64,000 nt of DNA from Oceanospirillum sp048270425. Lineage in GTDB: Bacteria; Pseudomonadota; Gammaproteobacteria; Pseudomonadales; Halomonadaceae. The position numbers and the translations under genes are program-made. The stretch covers positions 62,001-126,000 of the forward strand of contig JBLWSY010000008.1 in the NCBI GenBank assembly GCA_048270425.1, read 5' to 3'. The first letter of the stretch is position 1, and each line of letters opens with the position of its first letter. The notes beneath the pieces were generated by a model. It was given only the letters and a program-made list of their open reading frames with translations, was not told the origin of the DNA and did no database searches. Positions 27,244-35,960 of the stretch are shown one piece after another.

Positions 27244-29298
27244 CTAATCTAACGCCACACCCCGCCCCTCCGGCAGATTCAAGGCCAACAGCTGACGTTC
27301 ATTATCATCCAAAAGTCGGGCCGGACGATTGGCCATCATGTCGTAAACCACGCCGTATTCCAGTACGCGCTGAACATAGATACGGGTTTCTTCGTAAGGA
27401 ATCACTTCTACCCAGATATCCAGCGGCAGATGGCCGCGCTTTTTCAGCCAGCTTTTCACCCGATACGGTCCGGCGTTATAGGCGGCAGTGGCATAGATAC
27501 GGCTGCCATCAAAACGATCCAGCATCTGCGCCAGATAAGCGGTGCCCAGTGCAATATTGGTCGCTGGGTTATAAAGCTCTTTGGTTTTCTTCAGGCTCTG
27601 ACGTATCTTTTTAGCGGTCTGTTTTGCCGTCTTCGGCATCAGCTGCATCAGCCCCATAGCGCCCACACCGGAACGCGCCAGCGGATTGAAGGCGCTTTCC
27701 TGACGGGTAATGGATAACGCCCAGTTCAGGGGAATTTTCTGCTTGTCAGAGAATTGCTGATAAAGATCGGCATATTCCAGCGGAAATCTCAGTTGCAGGT
27801 CATTCCACTTGCGGATCAGCGCCGCTCCGGCAATCGCCTGAGAGTGCCACTGCCAACTACCCGCCAGATGGGACAACGCGTATTTCTGCTCGTCATCTAA
27901 GGTCGGGAACAGTAGATTCCATTCCTGACGGGCGTATTCAAACTCTTCCAGCTGCACCAGCTCGTACATACGGCGAACCGATGGCAACAGCAGAAGTCCC
28001 TGCTGCAAACTGGCCGAGAACGATGCTGGTTCATAGTTCAGATTAAACGGCTGTCCCAGCTGTTCAGAAGCCAGAAAACCGTAATAGCTACGATCTACCG
28101 CGATCTCTGCAAACAGATTGTTCTGGGGCTTGCCGCTAATGTTTTGCGCTGCGACTGCGTGCCAGTAGCGCCAGCGACTGGTGATTTTTTCTTCCTCTGG
28201 CAGTTTTGCAATCAGCGCCTGCACTTGCGGCCAGTTCTGCTGACTTAACGCCAGACGAATGCGCCACTCGGTAATCTCGACATCCTGAAAATCCGGATCG
28301 ATCTTTGCCACCAGCTCCGGCGCATCATCATAGAAACGCAGCGCCAAACGAACCCCCAGATAGTGATTCAGCTCTGTTTTCTCTTCCGGGGTGAAATTCA
28401 GATGATCCCTTAAGGTCAACCAGCGGCGCGCCGCTAAGCGCATATCTTTTTGTGCCAAACGCCGCACGGCGTAGTCAACAATAATGCGATGGGTATGATT
28501 GTTCGGGGAGAAGGTTGTCGGCTTCAGCCAGCGCTCAGGGTTGCTACGCACCTGCCACAACAAACTGGCGTTACGCTTGCCATCCGGCTGATCGATCTTT
28601 TTCTCAGCGTATCGCGCCAACGAGAAATTACGTTCCCGTACCGCGTTCCAGAAGCGAATCTCAGCAACCGGCGAGGTCAATCCACCACGGCGCTGCCAGT
28701 AGGCAAAAACAGAATCACAGCTTTTGGGTTGTGACTCCCCCTGCACCCAGAGATCGGCCACCTTTTCCAGCTGAGTTGCCAGAATACCCTGCTTCATCTC
28801 CGCTTTCAGCATCAGACATTTGTAATGACTGCCTCTTGGCTGAAACAGTTGATAAGCCTGACGGTAACCTGCCCAGTCATCCCTGGCGGCCAGCGTATTC
28901 AGCCACTTCTGCTGCAGACTTTCTGTCACCGGCAGGTGCATATTCTGTTCAACAAAGCGATTGATCTGTTCTGCACTGAGCGATTCCAGCTGCTGAGAGA
29001 TCACCTGAGCTTCCAGATAGGGCTTTAAGGGATAGGCATCCAGTGCATCCAGATTCTGACGCACCTGAGACAAACGGCCCTTGGCCACCTGATCGGAAAG
29101 TTGTTCGAATAGCTGACGCTGTTCCGCCAGTTGGGCGTTGTTATGGAGGGCTGCCGAAACCGGCTGGGAAACAACAAGTAACGCTGCTGCCGTACCCAAG
29201 AGTTGTTTACGGCCAAAAAGGATGGCTCGGGAAATAAAATTCAATCTGCGGGCTTGCCTGAGCCAGGCGGGCAGCCGGCTCTGCGTCTGATGCTGCAT
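27244..29298 (-). CDS. slt: Soluble lytic murein transglycosylase (Slt70 type)
   Basis: 684 residues. It cleaves peptidoglycan between MurNAc and GlcNAc, leaving 1,6-anhydroMurNAc. An N-terminal hydrophobic segment ending near VVSQPVSAALH suggests export to the periplasm. A long helical-repeat U-domain follows, then a linker domain, and the C-terminal catalytic domain has SITRQESAFNP (catalytic Glu around residue 530), GAMGLMQLMPKTA and later AYNAGPYRV. The length fits the family (E. coli 645 aa). The start is supported by AAGGAG about seven bases upstream. Monocistronic. Confidence 0.93.
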   Translation of the reverse strand: MQHQTQSRLPAWLRQARRLNFISRAILFGRKQLLGTAAALLVVSQPVSAALHNNAQLAEQRQLFEQLSDQVAKGRLSQVRQNLDALDAYPLKPYLEAQVISQQLESLSAEQINRFVEQNMHLPVTESLQQKWLNTLAARDDWAGYRQAYQLFQPRGSHYKCLMLKAEMKQGILATQLEKVADLWVQGESQPKSCDSVFAYWQRRGGLTSPVAEIRFWNAVRERNFSLARYAEKKIDQPDGKRNASLLWQVRSNPERWLKPTTFSPNNHTHRIIVDYAVRRLAQKDMRLAARRWLTLRDHLNFTPEEKTELNHYLGVRLALRFYDDAPELVAKIDPDFQDVEITEWRIRLALSQQNWPQVQALIAKLPEEEKITSRWRYWHAVAAQNISGKPQNNLFAEIAVDRSYYGFLASEQLGQPFNLNYEPASFSASLQQGLLLLPSVRRMYELVQLEEFEYARQEWNLLFPTLDDEQKYALSHLAGSWQWHSQAIAGAALIRKWNDLQLRFPLEYADLYQQFSDKQKIPLNWALSITRQESAFNPLARSGVGAMGLMQLMPKTAKQTAKKIRQSLKKTKELYNPATNIALGTAYLAQMLDRFDGSRIYATAAYNAGPYRVKSWLKKRGHLPLDIWVEVIPYEETRIYVQRVLEYGVVYDMMANRPARLLDDNERQLLALNLPEGRGVALD

Positions 29299-29705
29299 CG
29301 GTGTCTCCTTAACGCTCCCTGAAACCTGACCCCGTTTAGAGACCAGCCGCTATCCTGAAACCTTTCCTTGGGTATAAATATCCTTAACTACAGGATCTGA
29401 ATTTCCCACTGAAAGAGACACATCAACACGCGATAACGGACGTTCAGCTTTAGTAAAATCAGTCTGAAAACCTGACGTTCAAATAATAATGTAAGAGAAA
29501 TATAACAATAGCTCAAACACAGGTTTCAAAAGAGTCTACAAAAAAGCGTGCCCGGATGACATAACCCCATAAAAATAAACCTGAAACCGCTAAAAGCTGC
29601 TTCAGGTTTGCTTATATGTCCTACTTTGCTCTACGCAGAACTCTTACCGTGCTTTTGTTCAGACAAACCGGACAATGCATTACTGCAAATATCCGCCGGA
29701 AGCCT
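29299..29705. other. Intergenic region between slt and hutG
   Basis: 407 bp with no credible gene. The part next to slt (29299-29500) should hold its promoter, though no convincing -35/-10 was read. The part next to hutG holds the hut terminator at 29577-29609. Confidence 0.55.
29577..29609 (-). terminator. Terminator of the hut operon
   Basis: AAACCTGAA at 29577 pairs with TTCAGGTTT at 29601; on the minus strand the stem is followed by a T-rich run. It lies about 100 bp after the hutG stop. Confidence 0.7.
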
Positions 29706-30707
29706 TTAATCTGTTGCCCGGGTCAGTTCCTGACTAATCTCCGCCACCAGTCTGGCGGCCAGTTTGGCGGTGCGCTGATCTTCATCCAGCAGCGGGTTAC
29801 ACTCCGCGATATCCGTCAGTACCACCGGGACATTCGCTGCAGCGGCTTCTTGCAGGATCAGGCGGATGATTTCACACCCGATCACCGCATCCAGCCCCAA
29901 AACGGACGGCGCGCTGACACCCGGAGCTACGGCCACGCTGAATGCATCCAGACAGATCGTCAGATAGAGATAATCCAGCTCTGCCAGATAGTCTTTTATG
30001 TCCTGTCGAATGGCTTCCAGATCTGTGGCTTTACAGTCACGGTCCAGGCGCCATTTAACGCCCTGCTCTCCGGCAAATTCAAACAACGCCTGAGTATTAG
30101 CGGTTTCGTTGACGCCAATGCAGTAGTAATTAAATTCTTTGTTATTGGCATGACACCATTGAGCAATCTGGCGAAACGGCGTGCCTGAACTGGACTGAAT
30201 ATCCGGATTACGCAGATCCAGATGCGCATCCAGATTGACAATACCAATACGGGCACTCTTCTCTTTAGCGTAAATATGCTGTGCCACGCCCTGATAACTA
30301 CCCCAGGCGATCTCATGGCCACCGCCCAGTACAACAGGCTTTAGCCCATTATCCAGCAAGAAGGTAATTTTAGCCGCCAGTTCACTTTGCGCGAGTTCCA
30401 TAGAAGCATCATCACAACGGATATCACCGGCATCCCAAGCTTTAACCGGCAGGTGCCAGGCAGCATTGGATAATGCCCGACGAATGGCTGCAGGGCCTTC
30501 TTTGGCTCCCTGTCGCCCTTTATTCCTGCGTACACCTTCATCACAGGCAAAACCCAGAATGGCGATAGCATTTGGCTCAAAACCATCCGTCTCAAAAGCA
30601 TCCGCGGGTAATGGGCTGATTTCCTGATGCCAGCGCGTGCTGACACCAGTCTCTTCACTATCAACCCGACCAGCCCATACCGTCATATCTGCGGGGATAT
30701 AGGTCAT
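29706..30707 (-). CDS. hutG: Formimidoylglutamase
   Basis: 333 residues, ureohydrolase (arginase) fold, converting N-formimidoyl-L-glutamate to glutamate and formamide, the last step of this version of histidine breakdown. Manganese-site motifs: GGGHEIAWGSY, NLDAHLDLR and CLDAFSVAVAPGVSAP. In the third motif the first metal-ligand position of the usual D-x-D reads Cys, which may be normal for some HutG proteins but deserves a check. Its start overlaps the hutI stop (ATGA), so the two are coupled. Confidence 0.9.
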   Translation of the reverse strand: MTYIPADMTVWAGRVDSEETGVSTRWHQEISPLPADAFETDGFEPNAIAILGFACDEGVRRNKGRQGAKEGPAAIRRALSNAAWHLPVKAWDAGDIRCDDASMELAQSELAAKITFLLDNGLKPVVLGGGHEIAWGSYQGVAQHIYAKEKSARIGIVNLDAHLDLRNPDIQSSSGTPFRQIAQWCHANNKEFNYYCIGVNETANTQALFEFAGEQGVKWRLDRDCKATDLEAIRQDIKDYLAELDYLYLTICLDAFSVAVAPGVSAPSVLGLDAVIGCEIIRLILQEAAAANVPVVLTDIAECNPLLDEDQRTAKLAARLVAEISQELTRATD

Positions 30708-31993
30708 TGACTCACTCCGTTTCTTTTCGCGTCTTGCCCCGCCAGCCAGATTTTTGACGGACGATGCATATTAATGCCATAGCTGAGTTCACTGGGGTGC
30801 TCGATTGGCCACAACACAAGATCCGCGTCATAACCCACTTTAAGCACACCTTTGCTGCTTTCTAACCCCAATGCCTTTGCGCCATGACAGGTGGTGCCGG
30901 CCAGTGCCTGCTCCGGTGTCAGTCCAAATAACACACAGCTCTGATTCATCGAGAGCAGCAAAGATGCTATGGGAGATGTTCCCGGATTCAGGTCCGTGGA
31001 GACTGCCACCGGAATATTATGTTCAAACAAGGCTTTTATCGGTGGCAGTTGAGTCTCTTTCAGACAATAGAAGGCTCCCGGCAGCATCACTGCAACGGTT
31101 CCGGCCTGCTTTAATACCGGTAAATCTTCTTCAGCAAGATACTCCAGATGATCGACTGACAAGGCATTAAACTCTGCCGCCAGTACCGCGCCTTTGAGAT
31201 CACTCAGCTGCTCAACATGCCCTTTTACCGGCAAGCCGTGTTTTACCGCGGCTTCAAATAAACGTCGGGTTTGCTCGGGTAAAAAACCAATACCTTCACA
31301 GAACACATCCACAGCATCGGCCAGTTTCTGCTCTGCCACTAAGGGCAGCATTTCATTGATCACAATATCCAGATAGGCATCCGGGTCATGTTTGTACTCT
31401 GCAGGAACCGCATGAGCTCCCAGAAAGGTTCGCTTGACCGTCAGCCCGGTATGTTCTGCCAGCTGACCCGCCACCCTCAGCATTCTCAGCTCAGTTTCTG
31501 TATCAAGGCCATATCCAGATTTGATCTCAACCGTTGTCACGCCTTCAGCCATAAGGCGCTGCAAACGCTTCAGGCCTGAAGCAAACAGTTCTTCGTCAGA
31601 AGCCGCTCTGGTGGCGGTCACCGTACTGACAATGCCGCCACCTTTACGGGCGATCTCTTCATAAGACACCCCCTGTAAACGCCACTCAAATTCACGGGCA
31701 CGACTGCCGCCATAAACCAGATGCGTATGGCAATCAATCAGCCCCGGTGTCAGCCAGCCTCTCTGTCCGTCAAGCCGCTCAGTCGCTTCAAACTCCGGGG
31801 CTTCTGCTGCTTTCCCGACCCAGCTGATACGCCCTGCGGTGACAGCCAGCATACCATTCTCTATCTGACCATAGTGCGATGCTGAGCCTGAAATGTCGTA
31901 ATCCATGGTCGCTAAAGACACATTGTGTATTAACAGGTCGCAACGATGAGAGCCGGTATTGTTTTGATTAACCACGGTATCCGATATTGTCAT
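30704..31993 (-). CDS. hutI: Imidazolonepropionase
   Basis: 429 residues, amidohydrolase superfamily; hydrolyses 4-imidazolone-5-propionate to N-formimidoyl-L-glutamate. The metal-binding motif PGLIDCHTHLVYGGSR is present near residue 85, with KGHVEQLSDLKGA and STDLNPGTSP further on. Normal length. It lies 229 bp downstream of hutU, a larger gap than elsewhere in the cluster. Its ribosome-binding site is weak (AGAGATTGCCTC). Confidence 0.94.
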   Translation of the reverse strand: MTISDTVVNQNNTGSHRCDLLIHNVSLATMDYDISGSASHYGQIENGMLAVTAGRISWVGKAAEAPEFEATERLDGQRGWLTPGLIDCHTHLVYGGSRAREFEWRLQGVSYEEIARKGGGIVSTVTATRAASDEELFASGLKRLQRLMAEGVTTVEIKSGYGLDTETELRMLRVAGQLAEHTGLTVKRTFLGAHAVPAEYKHDPDAYLDIVINEMLPLVAEQKLADAVDVFCEGIGFLPEQTRRLFEAAVKHGLPVKGHVEQLSDLKGAVLAAEFNALSVDHLEYLAEEDLPVLKQAGTVAVMLPGAFYCLKETQLPPIKALFEHNIPVAVSTDLNPGTSPIASLLLSMNQSCVLFGLTPEQALAGTTCHGAKALGLESSKGVLKVGYDADLVLWPIEHPSELSYGINMHRPSKIWLAGQDAKRNGVSQ

Positions 31994-32170
31994 GAGGCAA
32001 TCTCTTTATTATCGCTTTTTGAATATATCTTTTAAAGCCTGATCATTGTCTGCAAGGCACAAAATTTTTCACAGGACTGTATGTATAAACGTCCATGCAA
32101 GTTTAAAGGATGAGACACTGGGGACGAAGGCTACAGAGTGAGGATGTTCTGGTTTGCAGGTGATGCTGAT

Positions 32171-32205
32171 TCAGAATACCATCCGTTAAACGGACGGCAT
32201 TCTGA
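32171..32205 (-). other. Hairpin in the hutU-hutI intergenic region
   Basis: Arms TCAGAAT and ATTCTGA with inner TCCG/CGGA and CC/GG. The two non-Watson-Crick positions read as A opposite C on the plus strand, but become G-U wobble pairs on the minus-strand RNA, giving a continuous 15-bp stem only in the hut transcript. There is no T-run, so mRNA processing or stabilisation is more likely than termination. Confidence 0.5.
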
Positions 32206-32222
32206 GACTGTCTATCAGAGGT

Positions 32223-34235
32223 TTAAAACTTCAAACCTTCAAGCAAGCCATCATCAACCTGGTTTGCCAGAGTCACTTTCAGTTTAGGCGTGCGTTCCAT
32301 CTCACGCTGAATGGCGAAATTGGCTTCTTTATTCCGGGCCCAGCTGCGTCGTGCGATGCCGTTGTTTACGTCAAAGAAGAGCATATTTTTCAGTCGACGC
32401 TCAGCGGCTTCAGAACCATCCAGCAGCATACCAAAACCACCGTTGATCACTTCACCCCAGCCAACACCACCGCCGTTGTGAATCGATACCCAGGTTGCCC
32501 CCCGGAAGCCATCGCCAATCACGTTATGAATCGCCATATCCGCGGTAAAGCGGCTGCCATCATAGATATTTGACGTTTCACGGTAAGGAGAGTCGGTGCC
32601 ACTCACATCGTGATGATCACGGCCTAATACCACAGGCCCAATCTCACCGGCGTTGATGGCATCATTAAAGGCTTTGGCAATTTCAGCCCGGCCCTGTGCA
32701 TCGGCATAGAGGATACGAGCCTGTGAGCCGACCACGAGTTTGTTCTGTTTCGCGTCCCTGATCCAGGTGATGTTGTCCTGCATCTGCTGCTGAATCTCTT
32801 CCGGAGAATCCCGCATGATGCGTTCCAGCACCTTGGCGGCAATCTCATCGGTTTTATCCAGGTCATCCGGATTCCCTGAGGTACAAACCCAGCGGAAGGG
32901 GCCAAAACCATAGTCAAAACACATCGGCCCAAGGATATCCTGAACATAAGACGGATATTTGAAGTCGATACCGTTTTCAGCCATCACATCACCGCCTGCC
33001 CGTGACGCTTCAAGCAGGAAGGCATTACCGTAATCGAAGAAATAGGTGCCCTTAGCCGTATGCTTATTGACCGCATCGGCGTGCCGTTTCAGAGTGGCCT
33101 GTACTTTTTCTTTAAAGACTTCCGGCTCTTCACGGATCAGGCGGTTTGATTCTTCGTAGCTGATATCCACAGGGTAGTAACCACCGGACCAGGGGTTATG
33201 CAGCGAGGTCTGGTCAGAACCTAAATGAACGAAGATATCTTCAGCCAGGAAGCTTTCCCAAACGTCTACGACGTTACCAATAAAGGCGATGGAGACAACT
33301 TCTTCGTTCTCCTGTGCTTTGCGAACACGGGCAACCAGATCCGGCATATTATCAACCAGTTCGTCTACCCAGCCCTGCTCATGGCGCTTGATCGCCGCTT
33401 TAGGGTTCACCTCTGCACAAACAGTAATACAGTCAGCAATGTTACCCGCTTTAGGCTGAGCACCACTCATACCGCCCAGACCTGCGGTTAAGAAGATCTT
33501 ACCTTTCGGGCTTTCGCCTTTATTCAGAACTTTACGGAAGGCATTCATCACCGTAATCGTTGTACCGTGAACAATGCCCTGCGGACCAATGTACATAAAG
33601 GATCCGGCGGTCATCTGGCCGTATTGGGTCACACCCAGAGCATTGAATTTTTCCCAATCATCCGGTTTGGAGTAGTTCGGGATCATCATGCCGTTCGTCA
33701 CAACGACTCTTGGTGCCTCTTCAGAAGAAGGGAACAGACCCATCGGGTGTCCGGAATACATGTGCAGCGTCTGGTCCGATTCCATTTCACTCAGATACTT
33801 CATCGTCAGAAGATACTGAGCCCAGTTCTGGAATACCGCGCCATTGCCGCCATAGGTGATCAGTTCTTCCGGATGCTGAGCCACCGCAGGATCTAAGTTA
33901 TTGTCGATCATCAGCATGATCGCAGCGGCCTGCTGGCACTTAGCCGGATAATCCTCGATTGAGCGCGCTTTCAATGAGTGCTTTGGCTTGAAGCGGTACA
34001 TATAGATCCGGCCATAGTCGTTCAGCTCTTTCGCGAACTCAGGCGCCAGCTCTGCATGCCACTCTTTCGGGAAGTAACGTAGCGCATTACGCACGGCCAG
34101 CTGTTTTTCTTCCGGACTTAAAATATCTTTTCGTTTCGGTGCCCGGTTGGCGTTTTCCGGGTACGGCTTTGCAGCGGGTAAACTCGCAGGGATGCCTTGC
34201 TTAATCGTTTGTTGAAAAAGATGGATATCATTCAT
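32223..34235 (-). CDS. hutU: Urocanate hydratase, long form
   Basis: 670 residues; converts urocanate to 4-imidazolone-5-propionate using tightly bound NAD+. The family core is clear: YSGHPMGLFPSSEEAPRVVV, MTAGSFMYIGPQGIVHGTT, TAGLGGMSGAQPKA, GRDHHDVSGTDSPYRET and HNGGGVGWGEVINGG. Most bacterial HutU proteins are about 555 residues; this one has the extra N-terminal and internal segments of the animal-type enzyme (UROC1, about 676 residues). The start is supported by AAGGAG nine bases upstream. It follows hutH after 28 bp. Confidence 0.94.
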   Translation of the reverse strand: MNDIHLFQQTIKQGIPASLPAAKPYPENANRAPKRKDILSPEEKQLAVRNALRYFPKEWHAELAPEFAKELNDYGRIYMYRFKPKHSLKARSIEDYPAKCQQAAAIMLMIDNNLDPAVAQHPEELITYGGNGAVFQNWAQYLLTMKYLSEMESDQTLHMYSGHPMGLFPSSEEAPRVVVTNGMMIPNYSKPDDWEKFNALGVTQYGQMTAGSFMYIGPQGIVHGTTITVMNAFRKVLNKGESPKGKIFLTAGLGGMSGAQPKAGNIADCITVCAEVNPKAAIKRHEQGWVDELVDNMPDLVARVRKAQENEEVVSIAFIGNVVDVWESFLAEDIFVHLGSDQTSLHNPWSGGYYPVDISYEESNRLIREEPEVFKEKVQATLKRHADAVNKHTAKGTYFFDYGNAFLLEASRAGGDVMAENGIDFKYPSYVQDILGPMCFDYGFGPFRWVCTSGNPDDLDKTDEIAAKVLERIMRDSPEEIQQQMQDNITWIRDAKQNKLVVGSQARILYADAQGRAEIAKAFNDAINAGEIGPVVLGRDHHDVSGTDSPYRETSNIYDGSRFTADMAIHNVIGDGFRGATWVSIHNGGGVGWGEVINGGFGMLLDGSEAAERRLKNMLFFDVNNGIARRSWARNKEANFAIQREMERTPKLKVTLANQVDDGLLEGLKF

Positions 34236-34263
34236 TGTCAGCGTCTCCTTATGTTTTCCCGGT

Positions 34264-35775
34264 TTAAGCGTGTTTTACTGGCGAATCGACACAGAGCGCC
34301 TGTGTCTGAACCAGCTCGATCATGGCGTCAATGTCAGGCTTTAGCAGTCGGTCTTCTTCTAATTTGGCGACTTTGCTACGGATAATCTGGTGGTTCTGCT
34401 CGATCAGCTCTGAGCAGGTATTTGGGCGTCTGAAATCGATCGCCTGAGCGGCATACATCAGCTCAATGGCCAGAATTTTGTCCAGATTGCCGAGGATCTG
34501 ATTGAGCTTACGGCCCGAAATACTGCCCATAGAGACATGATCTTCCTGCCCCATTGAGGTTGGTACGCTGTCTGCCGATGGCGGGAAGCACAGTGATTTG
34601 TTTTCAGTGACTAAAGCTGCGGTGGCATATTGAGGAATCATCAGGCCGGAGTTTAAACCACCGGATTCCGTTAACATTCTTGGCAGGCCGTGCATGCCTT
34701 CAAGCAGTAAATAACAACGACGATCAGCAATATTACCCAGCTCAGCCGCTGCGATAGACACATAATCCAAGGCCATCGCCAGAGGTTGACCGTGGAAGCT
34801 GCCGCCGGAAATGGCTTCTTCCTGACTGATCACAATGGGGTTATCTGTCACTGAGTTCATTTCAATCTCAGCTAACTCTTTCAGGTGTTTATAGGCGTTT
34901 CGGGATGCACCATGCACCTGAGGAATACAACGCAGTGAGTAAGGGTCCTGTACGCGCTCACAGTTGGTATGCGATGCCATATTCTGCGAACCTTCAAAAA
35001 AGCCCCGCATTCTGGCAGCAACTTCTACGCAACCCGGAAATGGACGAGTCTGGTGCAGTTCTGCTCTGAAAGGTGAAGAACTTCCCTGCATACCTTCAAT
35101 ACTCATAGCGCCTGCTAAATCCGCTAAATCCAGCAGGTAGCGCATTTTAACCAGTGCGGTAATGGCGTGAGACAGGATAAATTGAGTGCCATTAATCAGC
35201 GCCAGCCCTTCTTTAGCCTCAAGCTCCATAGGCGCTAAGTTATGCGCTTTTAACAGAGAAATCGCCGGTACCGTTTCTGCCCCCTGCCAGAACTCACCTT
35301 CACCGATTAACGGTAAAAACAGATGTGAAAGTGGTGCCAAATCCCCTGAAGCACCCACTGAACCCTGCTCGGGTACAACAGGAATCAGATCCAGCTCTAA
35401 AAATTTGAGCATTCTCTCAACCACTTCAAGACGAATACCCGAAAATCCCTGGCTTAATGCATGAATTTTGGTGATCAGCATCAGTTTAGAGATGGATTTG
35501 TCGATGGGGTTACCGACGCCAACCGCATGGGTGATCAGCAGGTTTTTTTGGAGCAGATTGGTCTCAGCAGGAGAGATCTGGGTATCACACAGAGGGCCAA
35601 AACCGGTATTGATGCCATATACCGCAGAATCTGAGCTGGCCATATGCTCAACATTTTTCCGGCTGGTGTTGATTTTGTCTTTTGCTTCCTGACAAAGCTC
35701 AGTTTCAACAGAGCCATTGGCGATGCCGCTGACCAATTCAACATTAAGTGTGTCTATCCCGTATTTAAACGTCAT
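34264..35775 (-). CDS. hutH: Histidine ammonia-lyase
   Basis: 503 residues; removes ammonia from L-histidine to give trans-urocanate, the first step of the pathway. The Ala142-Ser143-Gly144 tripeptide in GSVGASGDLAPL forms the MIO cofactor. YGINTGFGPL and the C-terminal RRPNTCSELIEQNHQ region are typical. It is the first gene of the hut operon and is divergent from a LysR regulator. Its ribosome-binding site lies in one arm of a perfect inverted repeat (35779-35819). Confidence 0.96.
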   Translation of the reverse strand: MTFKYGIDTLNVELVSGIANGSVETELCQEAKDKINTSRKNVEHMASSDSAVYGINTGFGPLCDTQISPAETNLLQKNLLITHAVGVGNPIDKSISKLMLITKIHALSQGFSGIRLEVVERMLKFLELDLIPVVPEQGSVGASGDLAPLSHLFLPLIGEGEFWQGAETVPAISLLKAHNLAPMELEAKEGLALINGTQFILSHAITALVKMRYLLDLADLAGAMSIEGMQGSSSPFRAELHQTRPFPGCVEVAARMRGFFEGSQNMASHTNCERVQDPYSLRCIPQVHGASRNAYKHLKELAEIEMNSVTDNPIVISQEEAISGGSFHGQPLAMALDYVSIAAAELGNIADRRCYLLLEGMHGLPRMLTESGGLNSGLMIPQYATAALVTENKSLCFPPSADSVPTSMGQEDHVSMGSISGRKLNQILGNLDKILAIELMYAAQAIDFRRPNTCSELIEQNHQIIRSKVAKLEEDRLLKPDIDAMIELVQTQALCVDSPVKHA

Positions 35776-35778
35776 TTT

Positions 35779-35819
35779 TATAGTTCTCCGGTGAAAATCT
35801 AGCTTCTGGGAGAACTATA
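35779..35819 (-). promoter_or_regulatory. Inverted repeat covering the hutH ribosome-binding site
   Basis: TATAGTTCTCC (35779-35789) and GGAGAACTATA (35809-35819) are perfect 11-bp arms separated by 19 bases. On the hutH mRNA the proximal arm contains the GGAG ribosome-binding site, so folding would hide it. The arms are also about three helical turns apart, so the same sequence could be a protein operator. Confidence 0.65.
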
Positions 35820-35878
35820 TCTTGCAACTTATGTTTTATAGATAAAGAATATCCGGGCGTTATTCCTGTTTTTCCAAA

Positions 35879-35927
35879 CAAAAGCCATCAAACAAAAGTC
35901 ATCAAACAAAAGTCATCGAACAAAAGG
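35879..35927 (+). repeat. 14-bp direct repeats upstream of the LysR gene
   Basis: Three full units beginning at 35879, 35893 and 35907, plus a partial one at 35921. The consensus is CAAAAGTCATCAAA with one or two changes per unit. They end 33 bp before the LysR start, between the two divergent promoters, so they may be binding sites or a source of expression variation. Confidence 0.75.
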
Positions 35928-35960
35928 CAAGCGCTGCATCGCAGCCAGAGAACTTCTTAT

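Noticed and set aside
29616..30188. A 190-codon plus-strand frame opposite hutG
   Set aside because: Antisense shadow of hutG, which has all ureohydrolase motifs.
35879..35927. CRISPR array
   Set aside because: The 14-bp repeats are directly adjacent without spacers, and no cas genes are present.
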